64,000 bases of DNA from UBA9676 sp963741615 (GCA_963741615.1 CAVUIU010000008.1:184985-248984), one strand, 5' to 3'; positions 8,813 through 18,285 are shown, counted from the stretch's first letter. The notes: generated from the letters alone by a model not told the origin. A program made the numbers and translations.

Positions 8813-9515
8813 TCAGCCGGGTTTTTCCCGGGCGGAGGCAGCCCGTGTGGCCCGCCCGGCCTGGTCGCCCTCCCCGGCGGGCGCGGCCTGCGCAGCCGGC
8901 CCGGCACTGGCGGCGCCCCCGGCTGCGGTGGTGAACCACCTGGGGACGATCACCAGCACGGTCACCAGGGTGGCAGCAGCGGCCACCGCCAGCCCCAGGT
9001 AGACGTCATGGGTCGCGGCCGTGATCGCTGCCCGCAGGTAGCCGGCCGCTGCCCGCCCGAGTTCGGCGGGCCGCGTGAGCGCCGCGGCAACCTGCTGCGG
9101 CAACCGGTCCCGCAGCACCGTGGGGGCGGCCCGCAGCCGCTCGGCCAGGGCGGCGTTGAAGATCGCGCCGAAGATCGCCGCGCCACGCTCTGGCCGAGGA
9201 ACCGGCAGAACATGAGGGTCCCGGTGACCACCCCGCGCTGTTCCCAGTTCACCGTGGACTGCGGCCCGACCACCGTGCACACCGCGATGAGTCCGAGCCC
9301 GAACCCGAGCACAAACGTGCTCACCACCGGCTGCCACACCTGCCCGCTGCCCATGGTGAGCAGGAAGAAGACGATCGCGGCCAGGCATATGCCCGCGCCG
9401 ATCAGTTCGGTGTCGCGGAACCCGAGCCGCAGGAAGAACCGGCCGGACACCCAGGACGCCAGCGGCCAGCCGACGCTCATGGCGGCGAGCACGGCCCCGC
9501 CGGGGCAGCACACCC
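8813..9515 (-). pseudogene. MFS (DHA2-type) multidrug transporter, truncated and frameshifted
   Basis: Remnant of the C-terminal half of a 14-helix drug exporter. One frame (about 9515-9190) reads transmembrane segments SVGWPLASWVSGRFFLRLGF, LIGAGICLAAIVFFLL and TFVLGFGLGLIAVCTVVGPQ, ending CRFLGQSV. The protein continues in another frame as GAAIFGAIFNAALAERL through a last helix (VYLGLAVAAAATLVTVLVIV) to 8813. The shift is near 9187 and one missing G explains it. Nothing upstream of 9515 encodes the first half, so this is a dead gene and not merely a sequencing slip. Confidence 0.8.
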
Positions 9516-9599
9516 AGGTGACCGCCGCGCGCCACGCGCGGCGGACCCGGCGGCCGGCGGTCACCCCGCCCGTCGTTGAGCGTCCGGGTTGCCGTGATG

Positions 9600-10877
9600 T
9601 CAGGCGCCAGGGCCGCCGCGACCGGGCGTGACGACGTACTGGCGCAGGCACAGATCGAGGAAGGTCACCGGGCCGCGCGGCCCGGGCACGTGGTCGACGT
9701 TGATGCCGGTCTCCGGGAGGCCGCGGAGCTTGAACCCGTCGAGGAGCCGGGTGCTGGCGTTCCAGAACGCGCCGGTCCCGGTGTAGGCGGCCAGGAAGGC
9801 CTGCGCTGCCGCGGCGTCGCCGGTGACCACGCTCGCTGCCAGCCCGGATGTCTGCTCACTGGCGGTCCGTGCCGCCAGCACCGGGCCCGCGACCGGGGCC
9901 ACCGTCACGGTTGCCTCGTGTCCCTCGTCGAGTGCCCACTCATGGCCGAGCGGGTGGTCATGGGGTGGCAGTGACGCGGTGACCCCGCGGGCCGCCAGCG
10001 TCTGGATCGCGGTCGGCAGCAGGACATCCCAGGCTGCCTCGTCCACCAGGAGCAGGTTGAGGCGGTTGCACACGCCGAGCCGGTCCAGGCTACCCGCGAT
10101 GATCTGCGCCGCCATCGCGGGGTCGGCGGCGGCGTCCAGATAAAGCACACCGCCGCCGTCGGCGTGGGCGAGCGTGCGGACCCCGTGCCGGGCCGCCTCC
10201 GCCGCCAGGGCCCGGGTGGTATCGCCGCTGCCCCGCAGGATCACCAGCGGGATGAGCCCGGGCCGGCGGACCAGTTCGGTGGCGGCTTCCCGGTCGGCGG
10301 AGCGGACGAGCTGCAGCGCGCCGGGATCCAGCCCGGCGGCCGCCACCGCGGGCGCGATGACGTGGTCGAACAGTGCCGTCGCCGACCCCAGTGCCGCCCC
10401 CCCGGTGCGCAGGACCCCGGCGTTGCGCGACTTCAGCAGCTGGGAGGCGACGTCAACGGTCACGTTGGGGCGGGCCTCATAGTTGGCGCCGATCACCCCC
10501 ACCGGGACCCGGCGCTCGGTCAGCCGCAGCCCGTCCGGCCCACCCGGCCCACCCGGCAGATCGCGGACCGGCACCTCGCCGGGCGGGAACGGGACATCGG
10601 CGAGCAGCCCGATCTGGCGGGCCATCTCCGCGACCCTGGCCTCGTCCAGCCGGAGCCGGTCAAGCAGGCCCGCGCCGAGCCCGGCTTCCGCACCACTGGC
10701 GACGTCGGCGGCGTTGGCCGCCAGCACGTCGGCTGCCGCCGTGCCGAGCAGCGTGGCCATGCCCCGCAGCGCCGAGTCGATGGCCGCATCGCCGGCGGCG
10801 GCCAGGCTCCGGGCCCCTTCCCTGGCTGCCTCACCGCAGGCGGTCACCGCCTTGGCCACGTCGGACACGGGGGCCAT
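9600..10877 (-). CDS. proA: Glutamate-5-semialdehyde dehydrogenase (gamma-glutamyl phosphate reductase)
   Basis: Second step of proline synthesis: NADPH reduction of glutamyl-5-phosphate to the semialdehyde. 425 aa, the usual length. ALDH-fold motifs: VPVGVIGANYEARPNVTVDVASQLLKSRNAGVLRTGG, catalytic Cys in GVCNRLNLLL (about residue 270), and the C-terminal GRGPVTFLDLC-like region PGPRGPVTFLDLCLRQYVV. ATG at 10877, 17 bases after the stop of the GNAT gene, so probably cotranscribed with it. No proB is nearby. Confidence 0.94.
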   Translation of the reverse strand: MAPVSDVAKAVTACGEAAREGARSLAAAGDAAIDSALRGMATLLGTAAADVLAANAADVASGAEAGLGAGLLDRLRLDEARVAEMARQIGLLADVPFPPGEVPVRDLPGGPGGPDGLRLTERRVPVGVIGANYEARPNVTVDVASQLLKSRNAGVLRTGGAALGSATALFDHVIAPAVAAAGLDPGALQLVRSADREAATELVRRPGLIPLVILRGSGDTTRALAAEAARHGVRTLAHADGGGVLYLDAAADPAMAAQIIAGSLDRLGVCNRLNLLLVDEAAWDVLLPTAIQTLAARGVTASLPPHDHPLGHEWALDEGHEATVTVAPVAGPVLAARTASEQTSGLAASVVTGDAAAAQAFLAAYTGTGAFWNASTRLLDGFKLRGLPETGINVDHVPGPRGPVTFLDLCLRQYVVTPGRGGPGA

Positions 10878-10894
10878 CCTAACGTCGGGCCGGC

Positions 10895-11752
10895 TCAGAA
10901 CAGGACGGAGGCGAAGGTGGCGGTGTCGGTGAATCCCACCCGGCGGTAGGCGGCCCGGGCCGGCTGGTTGAAGTCGTTGACATAGAGCGACACCACCGGC
11001 GCGACGTTGCGCAGCGCCTCCGCGACCACGGCGGCCATCCCGGCCGTGGCCAGCCCGCGGCCACGCAGCTCGGGCCGGACCCACACCCCCTGCACCTGGC
11101 AGGCGAGCGGGGTGACGGACCCGATCTCCGCCTTGAACACCACCTGGCCGTCCTCGATCCGGGCGAAGGCGCGGCCCATCCCGATCAGCTCGCTCACCCT
11201 GGCCCGGTAGGCACCGCCGCCGTCGGGCCCGATGGGCGAGACGCCCACCTCCTCGGTGAACATCGCCACCGAGGCGGGAAGCAGGATGCGCAGCTCATCA
11301 GGCCGGACCCGGCGGACCAGCGGATCGGGAGCCACCTGCGGCGGCCCGGAGATGGCCATCACCGGCTGCGCGGCCCTGATCTCACGTGGCTGGCCCCAGT
11401 ACGGCCGCAGCAGCTCCCACAGGCCCAGGGCTTCCGGCGCCGGCCCCACGATCGAGGAGCAGCGGCGGCCCAGCAGCCGGGCCCGGCCCGCGAAGGCCGT
11501 GATCGCGGGGGGCGTGGCGGCGACCGGGACCAGGTTGGCGCCCGCATAGCACAGCGAGGTGAGCCGCCCGCCCGGCTGGTGGCCCCAGACCTGCCCGCCC
11601 AGCCGCGCCGGGTCCAGCCCGGCCTCCCGGACCCGGGAGCCGACGAAGACGTTCACCACCGGGTCGCGGTCGCATAGCTCGATGACCTCATCGCGATCGC
11701 GGTTGTCGAGCAGGCGCAGCGCCGACGACCGCCACGCTTTGGTGCGCAGCAC
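10895..11752 (-). CDS. GNAT acetyltransferase with N-terminal DUF4081
   Basis: 285 aa. The N-terminal DUF4081 half (LLDNRDRDEVIELCDRDPVVNVFVGSRV, then GHQPGGRLTSLCYAGANLVPV) precedes a GNAT acetyl-CoA domain at about residues 150-285. That domain has the acetyl-CoA loop VWVRPELRGRGLATAGMAAVV (Q/R-x-x-G-x-G/A) and YVNDFNQPARAAYRRVGF. Substrate unknown. This family is commonly encoded near the ispG block of actinobacteria. GTG start at 11752. GGGAGG is only one base away, so the exact start is not certain. Confidence 0.88.
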   Translation of the reverse strand: MLRTKAWRSSALRLLDNRDRDEVIELCDRDPVVNVFVGSRVREAGLDPARLGGQVWGHQPGGRLTSLCYAGANLVPVAATPPAITAFAGRARLLGRRCSSIVGPAPEALGLWELLRPYWGQPREIRAAQPVMAISGPPQVAPDPLVRRVRPDELRILLPASVAMFTEEVGVSPIGPDGGGAYRARVSELIGMGRAFARIEDGQVVFKAEIGSVTPLACQVQGVWVRPELRGRGLATAGMAAVVAEALRNVAPVVSLYVNDFNQPARAAYRRVGFTDTATFASVLF

Positions 11753-11841
11753 CCTCCCAGCGTATCGGCCCTGGGCATGCCCGGGTTACAAGCCGCCCGT
11801 TATCGCCCCGCAAGCCCCCGGGAGCCGGCCCGGCCGGGCCG

Positions 11842-13428
11842 TCAGCCGACCGTGGACGGTGGCGGCGTCGCCGGGCAGGTCGCGTTGACCAGGCCAGGCT
11901 GCTGGGGCAGGGCCCCGGTCGCCAGGTAACGGCTCAGGTAGCCATCGACGCAGGCGTTGGGCGGCTGCGCCAGCGACTGGCCATGGTTGCCACCGCCCAG
12001 CACCACCACCATCCGGGCGCTGGGCAGCCGGCGGTGGGCGGCTTGCGCCCCCGCGTACGGGGTCGCCGCGTCCAGGGTGCCCTGGATCATCAGGATGCCC
12101 GGCAGCCCCGCACCCTGGATCTGCAGCGAGCGGGCGGGACCCCGCACCGGCCAGAACGCGCAGGCCGCGTTGTACCAGGCGTTGTCCCAGGCCTGGAACG
12201 GGGCGGTCCGGTACACCCGCCTAGTGTCGGTGTCCCACCTCGCCCAGTTTCGTGGCCAGCTGACGTCGCTGCACTGCACCGCGTTGTAAACGGCGAACTC
12301 GTTCTCCTTCTGCGCCCCCAGCTCCTCGTACTGGCCGAGCAGCGGGGTGGCGTGCCCGCGGAGGTAGGCGGCCAGCGCCGCGGCCAGGCCCGGCCAGTAG
12401 ATGTTGTCGTAACCGCCCTGCAGGAAGGTGTCGTCGAACTCGTCCGGGCCGAGCACCGGGCCGGACGGGCCGGAGACCGGATGAGCCCCGAGCATGGCGC
12501 GTGCCCGGTACCACGCCTGGTCAACCTGCGCCTGGGTGAAGCCGAGGTGGTAGGCGGCATGCCGGGCGGCGACCCAGGAGAAGAACGCCAGGATCCTGGC
12601 CTCGAACCCGTAGTCCTGGCTGATGTTGTCGGCGTACCAGATACCACGCGGGTCCACGATGCTGTCGAGCACCATCTTGCGCAGCCGGTGCGGGAACAGG
12701 GTCGCGTACACCTGGCCCAGGTAGGTGCCCCAGGAGTAGCCGAAGTAGCTGATCTGCCGCTGGCCCAGGGCGGCCCGGATGGCATCCATGTCCCGCGCCA
12801 TGTCGGCTGAGGTCATGAACGGAAGCAGCCACCCGTACCGGCGCTGGCAGTCAGCGGCATAACGCTTGGCCCGCCCGATGAGCACCTGCTCGGCACGGGA
12901 GTTCGCGGGGATGTAATCGGGCTGCACCCCGGCGAAGAAGCCGGGCTCACAGTGCAGGGCGGGGACGCTGGCACCCACGCCGCGCGGGTCGAAGCCGATG
13001 ATGTTGTATTCGGAGGACACGGCCGGGTCCAGGCTGCGGGCGATGTACGCGGGCCACGGCAGGCCACTGGCGCCGGGGCCGCCCGGGTTGAACAGCAGGT
13101 CACCCTGCTGCTGGGCGGCGGGCGCGGAGGCCGGCGCCTCCGACAGGGCCAGGGTGATCTGCCGCCCGGCCGGATGGCGGTAGTCCAGCGGCACCCGCAG
13201 GCTGGCGCACAGCATCCGGGCCCTCCCCACCAGGCAGGAATGCCATTTCACCGGCCCCGCGGCCGCCCGGCTCGGGGCCGCGGACCCGGCCGTCCCGGAT
13301 GCGCCCCCCGACGAGCAGCCGACGGCCACGACCGCGAGGACGGCGCACAGTGCGGCGGCCGGTCCCCGGGCCGGGCGCAAAGCTGGCCCGCGGCGCATCA
13401 GCATGCCAGCCATCTTGCCCGACCGCAC
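11842..13428 (-). CDS. Exported tripeptidyl aminopeptidase-like alpha/beta hydrolase (S33 lipoprotein)
   Basis: 528 aa secreted peptidase resembling Streptomyces SlpD/SlpE and Tap. Signal peptide ends in a lipobox (VAVGC, Cys about 38) followed by a Ser/Gly/Ala linker. Oxyanion HG-type motif NPGGPGASG, nucleophile elbow GYSWG (Ser near residue 230), and the TAP-like C-terminal domain with acid GTLDAATPY and base GGNHGQS. Likely trims peptides outside the cell. Several in-frame ATGs near the 5' end (13428, 13413, 13404, 13398) leave the start open by up to ten residues. Confidence 0.9.
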   Translation of the reverse strand: MRSGKMAGMLMRRGPALRPARGPAAALCAVLAVVAVGCSSGGASGTAGSAAPSRAAAGPVKWHSCLVGRARMLCASLRVPLDYRHPAGRQITLALSEAPASAPAAQQQGDLLFNPGGPGASGLPWPAYIARSLDPAVSSEYNIIGFDPRGVGASVPALHCEPGFFAGVQPDYIPANSRAEQVLIGRAKRYAADCQRRYGWLLPFMTSADMARDMDAIRAALGQRQISYFGYSWGTYLGQVYATLFPHRLRKMVLDSIVDPRGIWYADNISQDYGFEARILAFFSWVAARHAAYHLGFTQAQVDQAWYRARAMLGAHPVSGPSGPVLGPDEFDDTFLQGGYDNIYWPGLAAALAAYLRGHATPLLGQYEELGAQKENEFAVYNAVQCSDVSWPRNWARWDTDTRRVYRTAPFQAWDNAWYNAACAFWPVRGPARSLQIQGAGLPGILMIQGTLDAATPYAGAQAAHRRLPSARMVVVLGGGNHGQSLAQPPNACVDGYLSRYLATGALPQQPGLVNATCPATPPPSTVG

Positions 13429-13492
13429 CGCTGGCGGCTGCCGGGCCCTGCCTGGCTGCGCCGGGTCCCCGGCTGGGCCTGGGCCGCCGACT

Positions 13493-14299
13493 TCAGGCGG
13501 TGTGCTGCCGCGCCTGCAGGGCCGCCCGGTACTCGGCGATCACGATGTCGTTCAGTTCCTGGACGGACGTGTCCTTGCTGCGCTTGTCCACGGTGATCTG
13601 GCCGTGCTGGAGCAGGTTGACCCGGTCGCAGATCTCCAGTACCTGCCCGTAGTTGTGCGCGATGACGATGATCGATACGTCACCCTTCTGCTTCAGATCC
13701 CTGATCAGGTCCAGGATGAGTGCCGCCTCCTTGGCGCCCATGGCGGCGAGCGGCTCGTCCAGTAGCAGGACCTTCGCTTCCGAGTAGACGGCGCGGGCGA
13801 CCGCGATCGCCTGCCGCTGCCCACCGGAGAGCCTGGCGACCGGGACGTCAACCGACTTCAGGCCGATGCCCATGTCGTCCAGGCGCTCCCGGGCGATCCT
13901 GCGCATGGCCCGGTTGTTCAGCAGTGGCCAGCGCACCCGCTCCCGGTTCAGGAAGATGTTGTGGTACACGGTGAGCTGGTCGATCAGCGCGAGGTCCTGG
14001 TAGACCGCGTCGATGCCGAGCGAGCGGGCGTGGTCTACGGACTTGAACGTCACTTCCTGCCCATTGAGCAGGACCCGCCCGGAATCGGGGGGCTGGAAGC
14101 CACACAAGATCTTGAGCAGGGTGGACTTTCCTGCCCCGTTGTCGCCGATGAGGCCGAGGACCTCGCCCCGCGCCAGCCGGAGGTTGATGTCCACCAGTGC
14201 TGTCACCGCGCCGAACCGCTTGGATACGTGTTCTACCTGCAGCACGTCACCGGCTGGCCCAGTGGGTGCCGCCTGCTCATCCGGTGCCTGGGTCGTCAT
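13493..14299 (-). CDS. Sugar ABC transporter ATP-binding protein (single-domain, FrcA-like)
   Basis: 268 aa ATPase energising the adjacent CUT2-type permease. Walker A GDNGAGKST, Q-loop AVYQDLAL, signature LSGGQRQ, Walker B VLLLDEPLAAMG, and switch His in IAHNYG. It has one nucleotide-binding domain, as in FrcA, where RbsA and MglA carry two. The ATG at 14299 shares one base with the permease stop. Last gene of the binding protein-permease-ATPase operon. Confidence 0.92.
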   Translation of the reverse strand: MTTQAPDEQAAPTGPAGDVLQVEHVSKRFGAVTALVDINLRLARGEVLGLIGDNGAGKSTLLKILCGFQPPDSGRVLLNGQEVTFKSVDHARSLGIDAVYQDLALIDQLTVYHNIFLNRERVRWPLLNNRAMRRIARERLDDMGIGLKSVDVPVARLSGGQRQAIAVARAVYSEAKVLLLDEPLAAMGAKEAALILDLIRDLKQKGDVSIIVIAHNYGQVLEICDRVNLLQHGQITVDKRSKDTSVQELNDIVIAEYRAALQARQHTA

Positions 14300-15354
14300 C
14301 AGGCCCTCCCTGCTTCGCGCAGCCGCGCGAGCTGGACGTTAGCAACCATCGCGATCAGGACGGCGGCGCCGAAGATGATGTTGATGACGTTGGCGTTGAT
14401 CCCCATGAGGTTGAAGCCGTCGAGCAGCAGGGCCAGCACGATCGCCCCGAGAAAGGCGCCGAGGATCGTGCCGGAGCCGCCGAGCATCGCGGTGCCGCCG
14501 ATGACCGCGGCGGTCACCGAGTAGAACATCGGCGTGAAACCGCCCGCGCTCGGATCGATGGTATTGAGCTGGAACGCCACCATGAGGCCGGTGAATGCCC
14601 CCAGCACGGATGTGATCATGAAATTTCCGTACTTGATCCTGGCGATATTGACGCCCGCTTCGCTCGCACCAAGCTGGTTACCGCCGGTCGCGATCGTGTA
14701 CAGGCCCCACCGGGTCCGGGTGAGGACGATATGGAAGATCGCCACCAGGACGAGCGCCCAGACCAGTTCGGACCACGCGTATGTGCCGATCCAGTGCCCG
14801 ATTCCCTGCACGCTGAGCGGCGGGAAGACCGGCTGGGCGTGGGAGGTGTAGAGCGTGAGCCCCAGCAGGATGAATGCGGTGGCGAAGGTGGTGATGAACG
14901 ACGGGACTCCCACCGTGACCGTGAAGAAGCCGTTGACCAGGCCGACCACGAGGCCCAGGAGCAGGGACAGCAGGATCGCGGCGATGGACGGCACCCCGTA
15001 GAAGTCGATCAGGTAGTGCATGAGGAAGGGCGCGAACAGGAAGACGAAGCCGGGCGACAGGTCGATCTCGCCGCAGATCAGCAGCAGCACCTCGCCGATC
15101 GCGATGATGGCGATGGGGGCCATGATCTGCGTGATGTTGATGATGTCGGCCTTGGTGAAGAAATTCGAGGAGGCGGAGGAGATGAACCCGAAGTAGATCA
15201 CCAGCAGGACCGCGACGACGAAGATGGTTGCCTCGCGCTGCTGGACGAACACCTGGCCGACAGCATGCAGGGGTCCCCAGCGGCTCTTTCCCGGGGCAGG
15301 CGCGGTCGGCGGGGTCCCGACAGCACCAGGACTGCGCTCGGCGGTTTCGCTCAC
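14299..15354 (-). CDS. Sugar ABC transporter permease (RbsC/FrcC family)
   Basis: 351 aa inner-membrane channel subunit of the BPD_transp_2 family, with about ten hydrophobic segments (first TIFVVAVLLVIYFGFISS, last INIIFGAAVLIAMVANV). The conserved motif near the cytoplasmic loop reads TGGNQLGASEAGVNIARIKYGNFMI, matching the family's GGNxxAAxLSGI region. GTG start at 15354, downstream of a 13-bp inverted repeat separating it from the binding-protein gene. Confidence 0.92.
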   Translation of the reverse strand: MSETAERSPGAVGTPPTAPAPGKSRWGPLHAVGQVFVQQREATIFVVAVLLVIYFGFISSASSNFFTKADIINITQIMAPIAIIAIGEVLLLICGEIDLSPGFVFLFAPFLMHYLIDFYGVPSIAAILLSLLLGLVVGLVNGFFTVTVGVPSFITTFATAFILLGLTLYTSHAQPVFPPLSVQGIGHWIGTYAWSELVWALVLVAIFHIVLTRTRWGLYTIATGGNQLGASEAGVNIARIKYGNFMITSVLGAFTGLMVAFQLNTIDPSAGGFTPMFYSVTAAVIGGTAMLGGSGTILGAFLGAIVLALLLDGFNLMGINANVINIIFGAAVLIAMVANVQLARLREAGRA

Positions 15355-15382
15355 CTAGACCACTCCTTCCACGCCGGTCGGC

Positions 15383-15471
15383 GGCGCGCCGACGGCCGGA
15401 CCGGCCTGCGGTAACAGACACAGTATCCGCCGTCGGCGCGCCTGGCCCAAGCCCCGGGCACCTGCCCGGGG
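15383..15471 (-). promoter_or_regulatory. Intercistronic hairpins between binding protein and permease
   Basis: A 13-bp perfect inverted repeat (15383-15395 with 15430-15442, 34-nt loop) and a second short GC hairpin (ccccgggca / tgcccgggg, 15453-15471) fill the 120-base gap after the binding-protein stop. Such hairpins commonly stabilise the upstream message so the binding protein is made in excess; that role is inferred. Confidence 0.6.
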
Positions 15472-15476
15472 TCCCG

Positions 15477-16661
15477 TCACACGCTGGTGGTGGCGGGTGG
15501 GTTGACGATCGGGCCGGACCGCGTGAGCAGCTTCTGCTGCGTAGTCGATCCTTCGAACCTGCTCGTGGTGCTCTGGTAGGGCCCGACATTGTCCTTGGTG
15601 ACGAACGTCAGGCCGGTGTCGGTGTTCGGCGGGGACAGCAGGCCGCCGGACAGGTTGAAGAGGTAGAGGTAGAGGGTTGGCAGGAACCCCTGCAGGTAGG
15701 GGTTCTGGTCGATGGTGAAGTTCAGCTGGCCGGACTTGATAGCGGTGAGGGTGCCAGGGGTGAGGTCGAATCCCCCGGCCGGGATCTTGCCAGCCAGGCC
15801 GTTCTTCGCCAGGACCGGGCCGAGGAACTGGGTCGAGCCCGCGTCCACCGCGAACGCGCCCTTGAGGCTCGACTTGTGCGCAAGGATGTAGGCGTTCTCG
15901 GCGCCTTCTTCGGCCGAGGTCGCCGCCCCGGTCGCGATCTCGCTCACCTTGAAGCCCGCCGGGGTGAGGATTGACGCGGCGCCGTCGTAACGGGGCTGGA
16001 TGTTCCCGGTGCCCGGGGTGGCGATGAAGATGACGACTTCTCCGGGGGAGCTGATGAGGGACTTGATGCGGTTCCCCATCGCCTGCCCCGAGTTGTAGAG
16101 CGCCTGGCCGACGTAGCAGAGCCGGTTGGTGCCGATGTCCGGCACCCCCTTGGTGACGGTGCCGTCCGCGTTGTAGCTGATCACGGGGATGCCCGCGTTC
16201 ATGGCGCTCATCACCGGCGCGGTGAACCCGGTGGAGCTGATGACCGTCGTCGCGATGCCGCTGGCCTTCGCGGCGATGGCGCTGTTGAAGAAACTGACCA
16301 TCTCCGGGACGCTCGAGGTCGAGGCCGAGCCGCCCCACTTGGGCGTGGGAATGTCGAGCAGCGCGGCGGCGTCCTGGAACCCGTACTGGGTCGGCACGAA
16401 GAACGGGTTGCTGTACACGTGGTTGACGAACCAGAACTGCCACGCAGGCGTCTTCGGGAAGTTCCCGGCCGTCGCCGCCGCGGCGGAGGTGCTGCTGCTG
16501 GTGCTGCCGCTGCTGCTTGATGAGCAGGCAGCGAGCAGTGCGGACGCAGCCGCGGTCGCGCTCACCAGGCCGGTGCCGGTGAGCAGCTTCCGGCGGGTGT
16601 GACCGTCCTTCATGTTGAGGGTCTCGATCGCCTCTTCGACCTTGGGGTCAACGTCTCTCAT
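15477..16661 (-). CDS. Sugar ABC transporter substrate-binding lipoprotein
   Basis: 394 aa periplasmic-binding-protein-like type 1 protein (Peripla_BP_4). A short charged leader precedes a twin-arginine signal (TRRKLLTGTG, Arg23-Arg24) ending in lipobox LLAAC with the lipidated Cys at 46, then a Ser/Thr tether. The core has the family hallmarks: SFFNSAIAAKASGIATTVIS, IPVISYNADG, and C-terminal FTIDQNPYLQGFLPTLYLYLF. Ligand unknown; a sugar or polyol is suggested by the FrcBCA-like layout and the divergent DeoR regulator. A GGAGG lies seven bases before the ATG. Confidence 0.9.
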   Translation of the reverse strand: MRDVDPKVEEAIETLNMKDGHTRRKLLTGTGLVSATAAASALLAACSSSSSGSTSSSTSAAAATAGNFPKTPAWQFWFVNHVYSNPFFVPTQYGFQDAAALLDIPTPKWGGSASTSSVPEMVSFFNSAIAAKASGIATTVISSTGFTAPVMSAMNAGIPVISYNADGTVTKGVPDIGTNRLCYVGQALYNSGQAMGNRIKSLISSPGEVVIFIATPGTGNIQPRYDGAASILTPAGFKVSEIATGAATSAEEGAENAYILAHKSSLKGAFAVDAGSTQFLGPVLAKNGLAGKIPAGGFDLTPGTLTAIKSGQLNFTIDQNPYLQGFLPTLYLYLFNLSGGLLSPPNTDTGLTFVTKDNVGPYQSTTSRFEGSTTQQKLLTRSGPIVNPPATTSV

Positions 16662-17406
16662 CTAACCTCCAGAAGTGTGATCATCAGAAGATTGGGTGCA
16701 GTCTGTGCCAGCCGGCCGCTCCGGTGGTAGGGACCTTCGCCCTTGCCCGTGCGGCATCGGCCGAGTACGGAAAGGTACGACGGAACAGGACCCTCGGCCG
16801 CCGCGTGCCCCGATGTGCGGCACCCCGCACGTCATGGCGGCCCCCGGCCGGGCCAGGCTGGTCGGCGGCCCGGCATGACTCTGGTCACGGCGGGCAGCGG
16901 CGGATGTGAACCGTGCCCGCCGGTGCTCAACCGGGAGCGATGGCGGGCGGAAACCGGCAGCGAACTCCCCCCGGCTCGGCATGGCCTGCCCTCGATTCGG
17001 CAACAAAGTCCTGCGGATGGGCACCGGAGCCAATCCGGGGCCGTACTGCCATAGGCATACCGGGGCCAGGGCTACCTGCCCCCAAGATGGCAGGCCGACA
17101 CGAGGGTTGACCTCGAGGCGACCTGTCTCTGTGAGGCCTTAACGTAAGCCAAACAAGCTTGATCGTCAACGAACAGACCCCCTCAGATACGAACATGTGA
17201 TCTTCGGCTCCGGGGAGGTGAAGCGCCGCCACCGGGGTAGGTTTATGCCAGTCCGCTGACATCCGCTGCGGGATCCTCCGATTGCTTGCCGCTGGCCGGA
17301 TGGAACCACGCCCGGAAGGGGCCGTGCGGCCCGGATGGGACCGTGCAGCGGGCCGGGCCGCCGCGGGAAGGCACCTGTCCACACCGCCCCGGCGAAGGGT
17401 GACGAG
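16662..17406. other. Non-coding divergent control region between sugar ABC operon and DeoR gene
   Basis: 745 bases with no convincing gene; the short open frames on both strands have no homology-like features. Holds the probable operon promoter (17141-17169), the palindrome CAAGCTTG (17154-17161) between its -35 and -10, and a long leader of about 470 bases to the binding-protein ATG. The DeoR protein is the obvious candidate to bind here. Confidence 0.6.
17141..17169 (-). promoter_or_regulatory. Putative sigma-70-type promoter of the sugar ABC operon
   Basis: On the minus strand TTGACG (-35, 17169-17164) is separated by 17 bases from TACGTT (-10, 17146-17141). The spacer contains the 8-bp palindrome CAAGCTTG, a plausible operator. 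The -10 is a weak match, so confidence is modest. Confidence 0.4.
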
Positions 17407-18285
17407 ATGCTTGCCAAGCACCGCCAGGCGCTGATCCTGCAAGAGGTGCGGGGCGCGGGCAGTGCGCGCGTCAGCGAGCTGACCACGCGCTTCGAGGTTT
17501 CCGATATGACCATCCGGCGTGATCTGGAGGCGCTGGCCAGGTCAGGGCTCATCGACAAGGTTCACGGTGGGGCGGTCCTGCCCGGCGCGCCGAGCAGCCA
17601 CGAGCCGGGCTTCGACACCAAATCCACCCTGGAGCAGGCGGCCAAGGCGGCGATCGCGCGGGCGGCAGTGGAGCTGGTCACACCGGGAAGCGCGATCGGC
17701 CTGTCGGCGGGGACCACGACCTTCGCGCTGGCCGAGCAGCTGATCGGCATGCCGGGCGTGACCATCGTGACCAACTCGGTGCAGGTGGTGAACCTGCTGC
17801 GGAGCGGCAGCGCCGCCGACCACAGTGCCGGGGGTGCCTCAGTCGTCCTCACCGGTGGCACCCGGACCCCCTCGGATGCCCTGGTCGGGCCCATCGCCGA
17901 CCTGACCATCCGCTCCCTTCACCTCGATCAGCTCTTCCTGGGCTGTCACGGTATCGACCCCGTGGCCGGCCTCACCACGCCCAACCTTGCCGAGGCGGAG
18001 ACCAACCGGGCCTTCGTGCAGGCGGCGCGCAAGGTGACGGTGGTGGCCGATCACACGAAGTGGGGGATCGTCGGCCTCTGCTCCTTCGCCGACCTGTCCG
18101 AGGTGGACACGCTGATCAGCGACAGCGGGCTGCCGGTCAAGGCGCGCACGCTGGCCGCGGCCCGGGTCGGCCAGCTCGTGGTCGCGAAGCTGCCGGCCAG
18201 CCAGGCCAGCCCCCCGGCGGGGGCAGGTGATGACGAGCCCGGCCAGGACACCGGGATGCTCCCGCCAGCGCTCGGGAGACGGTGA
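17407..18285 (+). CDS. DeoR-family transcriptional regulator
   Basis: 292 aa. N-terminal winged helix (RQALILQEVRGAGSARVSELTTRFEVSDMTIRRDLEAL), the DeoR signature. The C-terminal DeoRC sugar-phosphate sensor domain includes IGLSAGTTTFALAEQL, TIVTNSVQVVNLL, LFLGCHGIDPVAGLTTPN and VVADHTKWG. Start ATG 17407 follows GAAGGGTGACGAG; the upstream open frame has no support. Transcribed away from the sugar ABC operon and probably represses it until a phosphorylated sugar binds. Confidence 0.9.
   Translation: MLAKHRQALILQEVRGAGSARVSELTTRFEVSDMTIRRDLEALARSGLIDKVHGGAVLPGAPSSHEPGFDTKSTLEQAAKAAIARAAVELVTPGSAIGLSAGTTTFALAEQLIGMPGVTIVTNSVQVVNLLRSGSAADHSAGGASVVLTGGTRTPSDALVGPIADLTIRSLHLDQLFLGCHGIDPVAGLTTPNLAEAETNRAFVQAARKVTVVADHTKWGIVGLCSFADLSEVDTLISDSGLPVKARTLAAARVGQLVVAKLPASQASPPAGAGDDEPGQDTGMLPPALGRR

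Noticed and set aside
16696..17142. Short open frames in the DeoR/ABC gap
   Set aside because: No ribosome-binding sites, several overlapping frames, and composition without domain signals.
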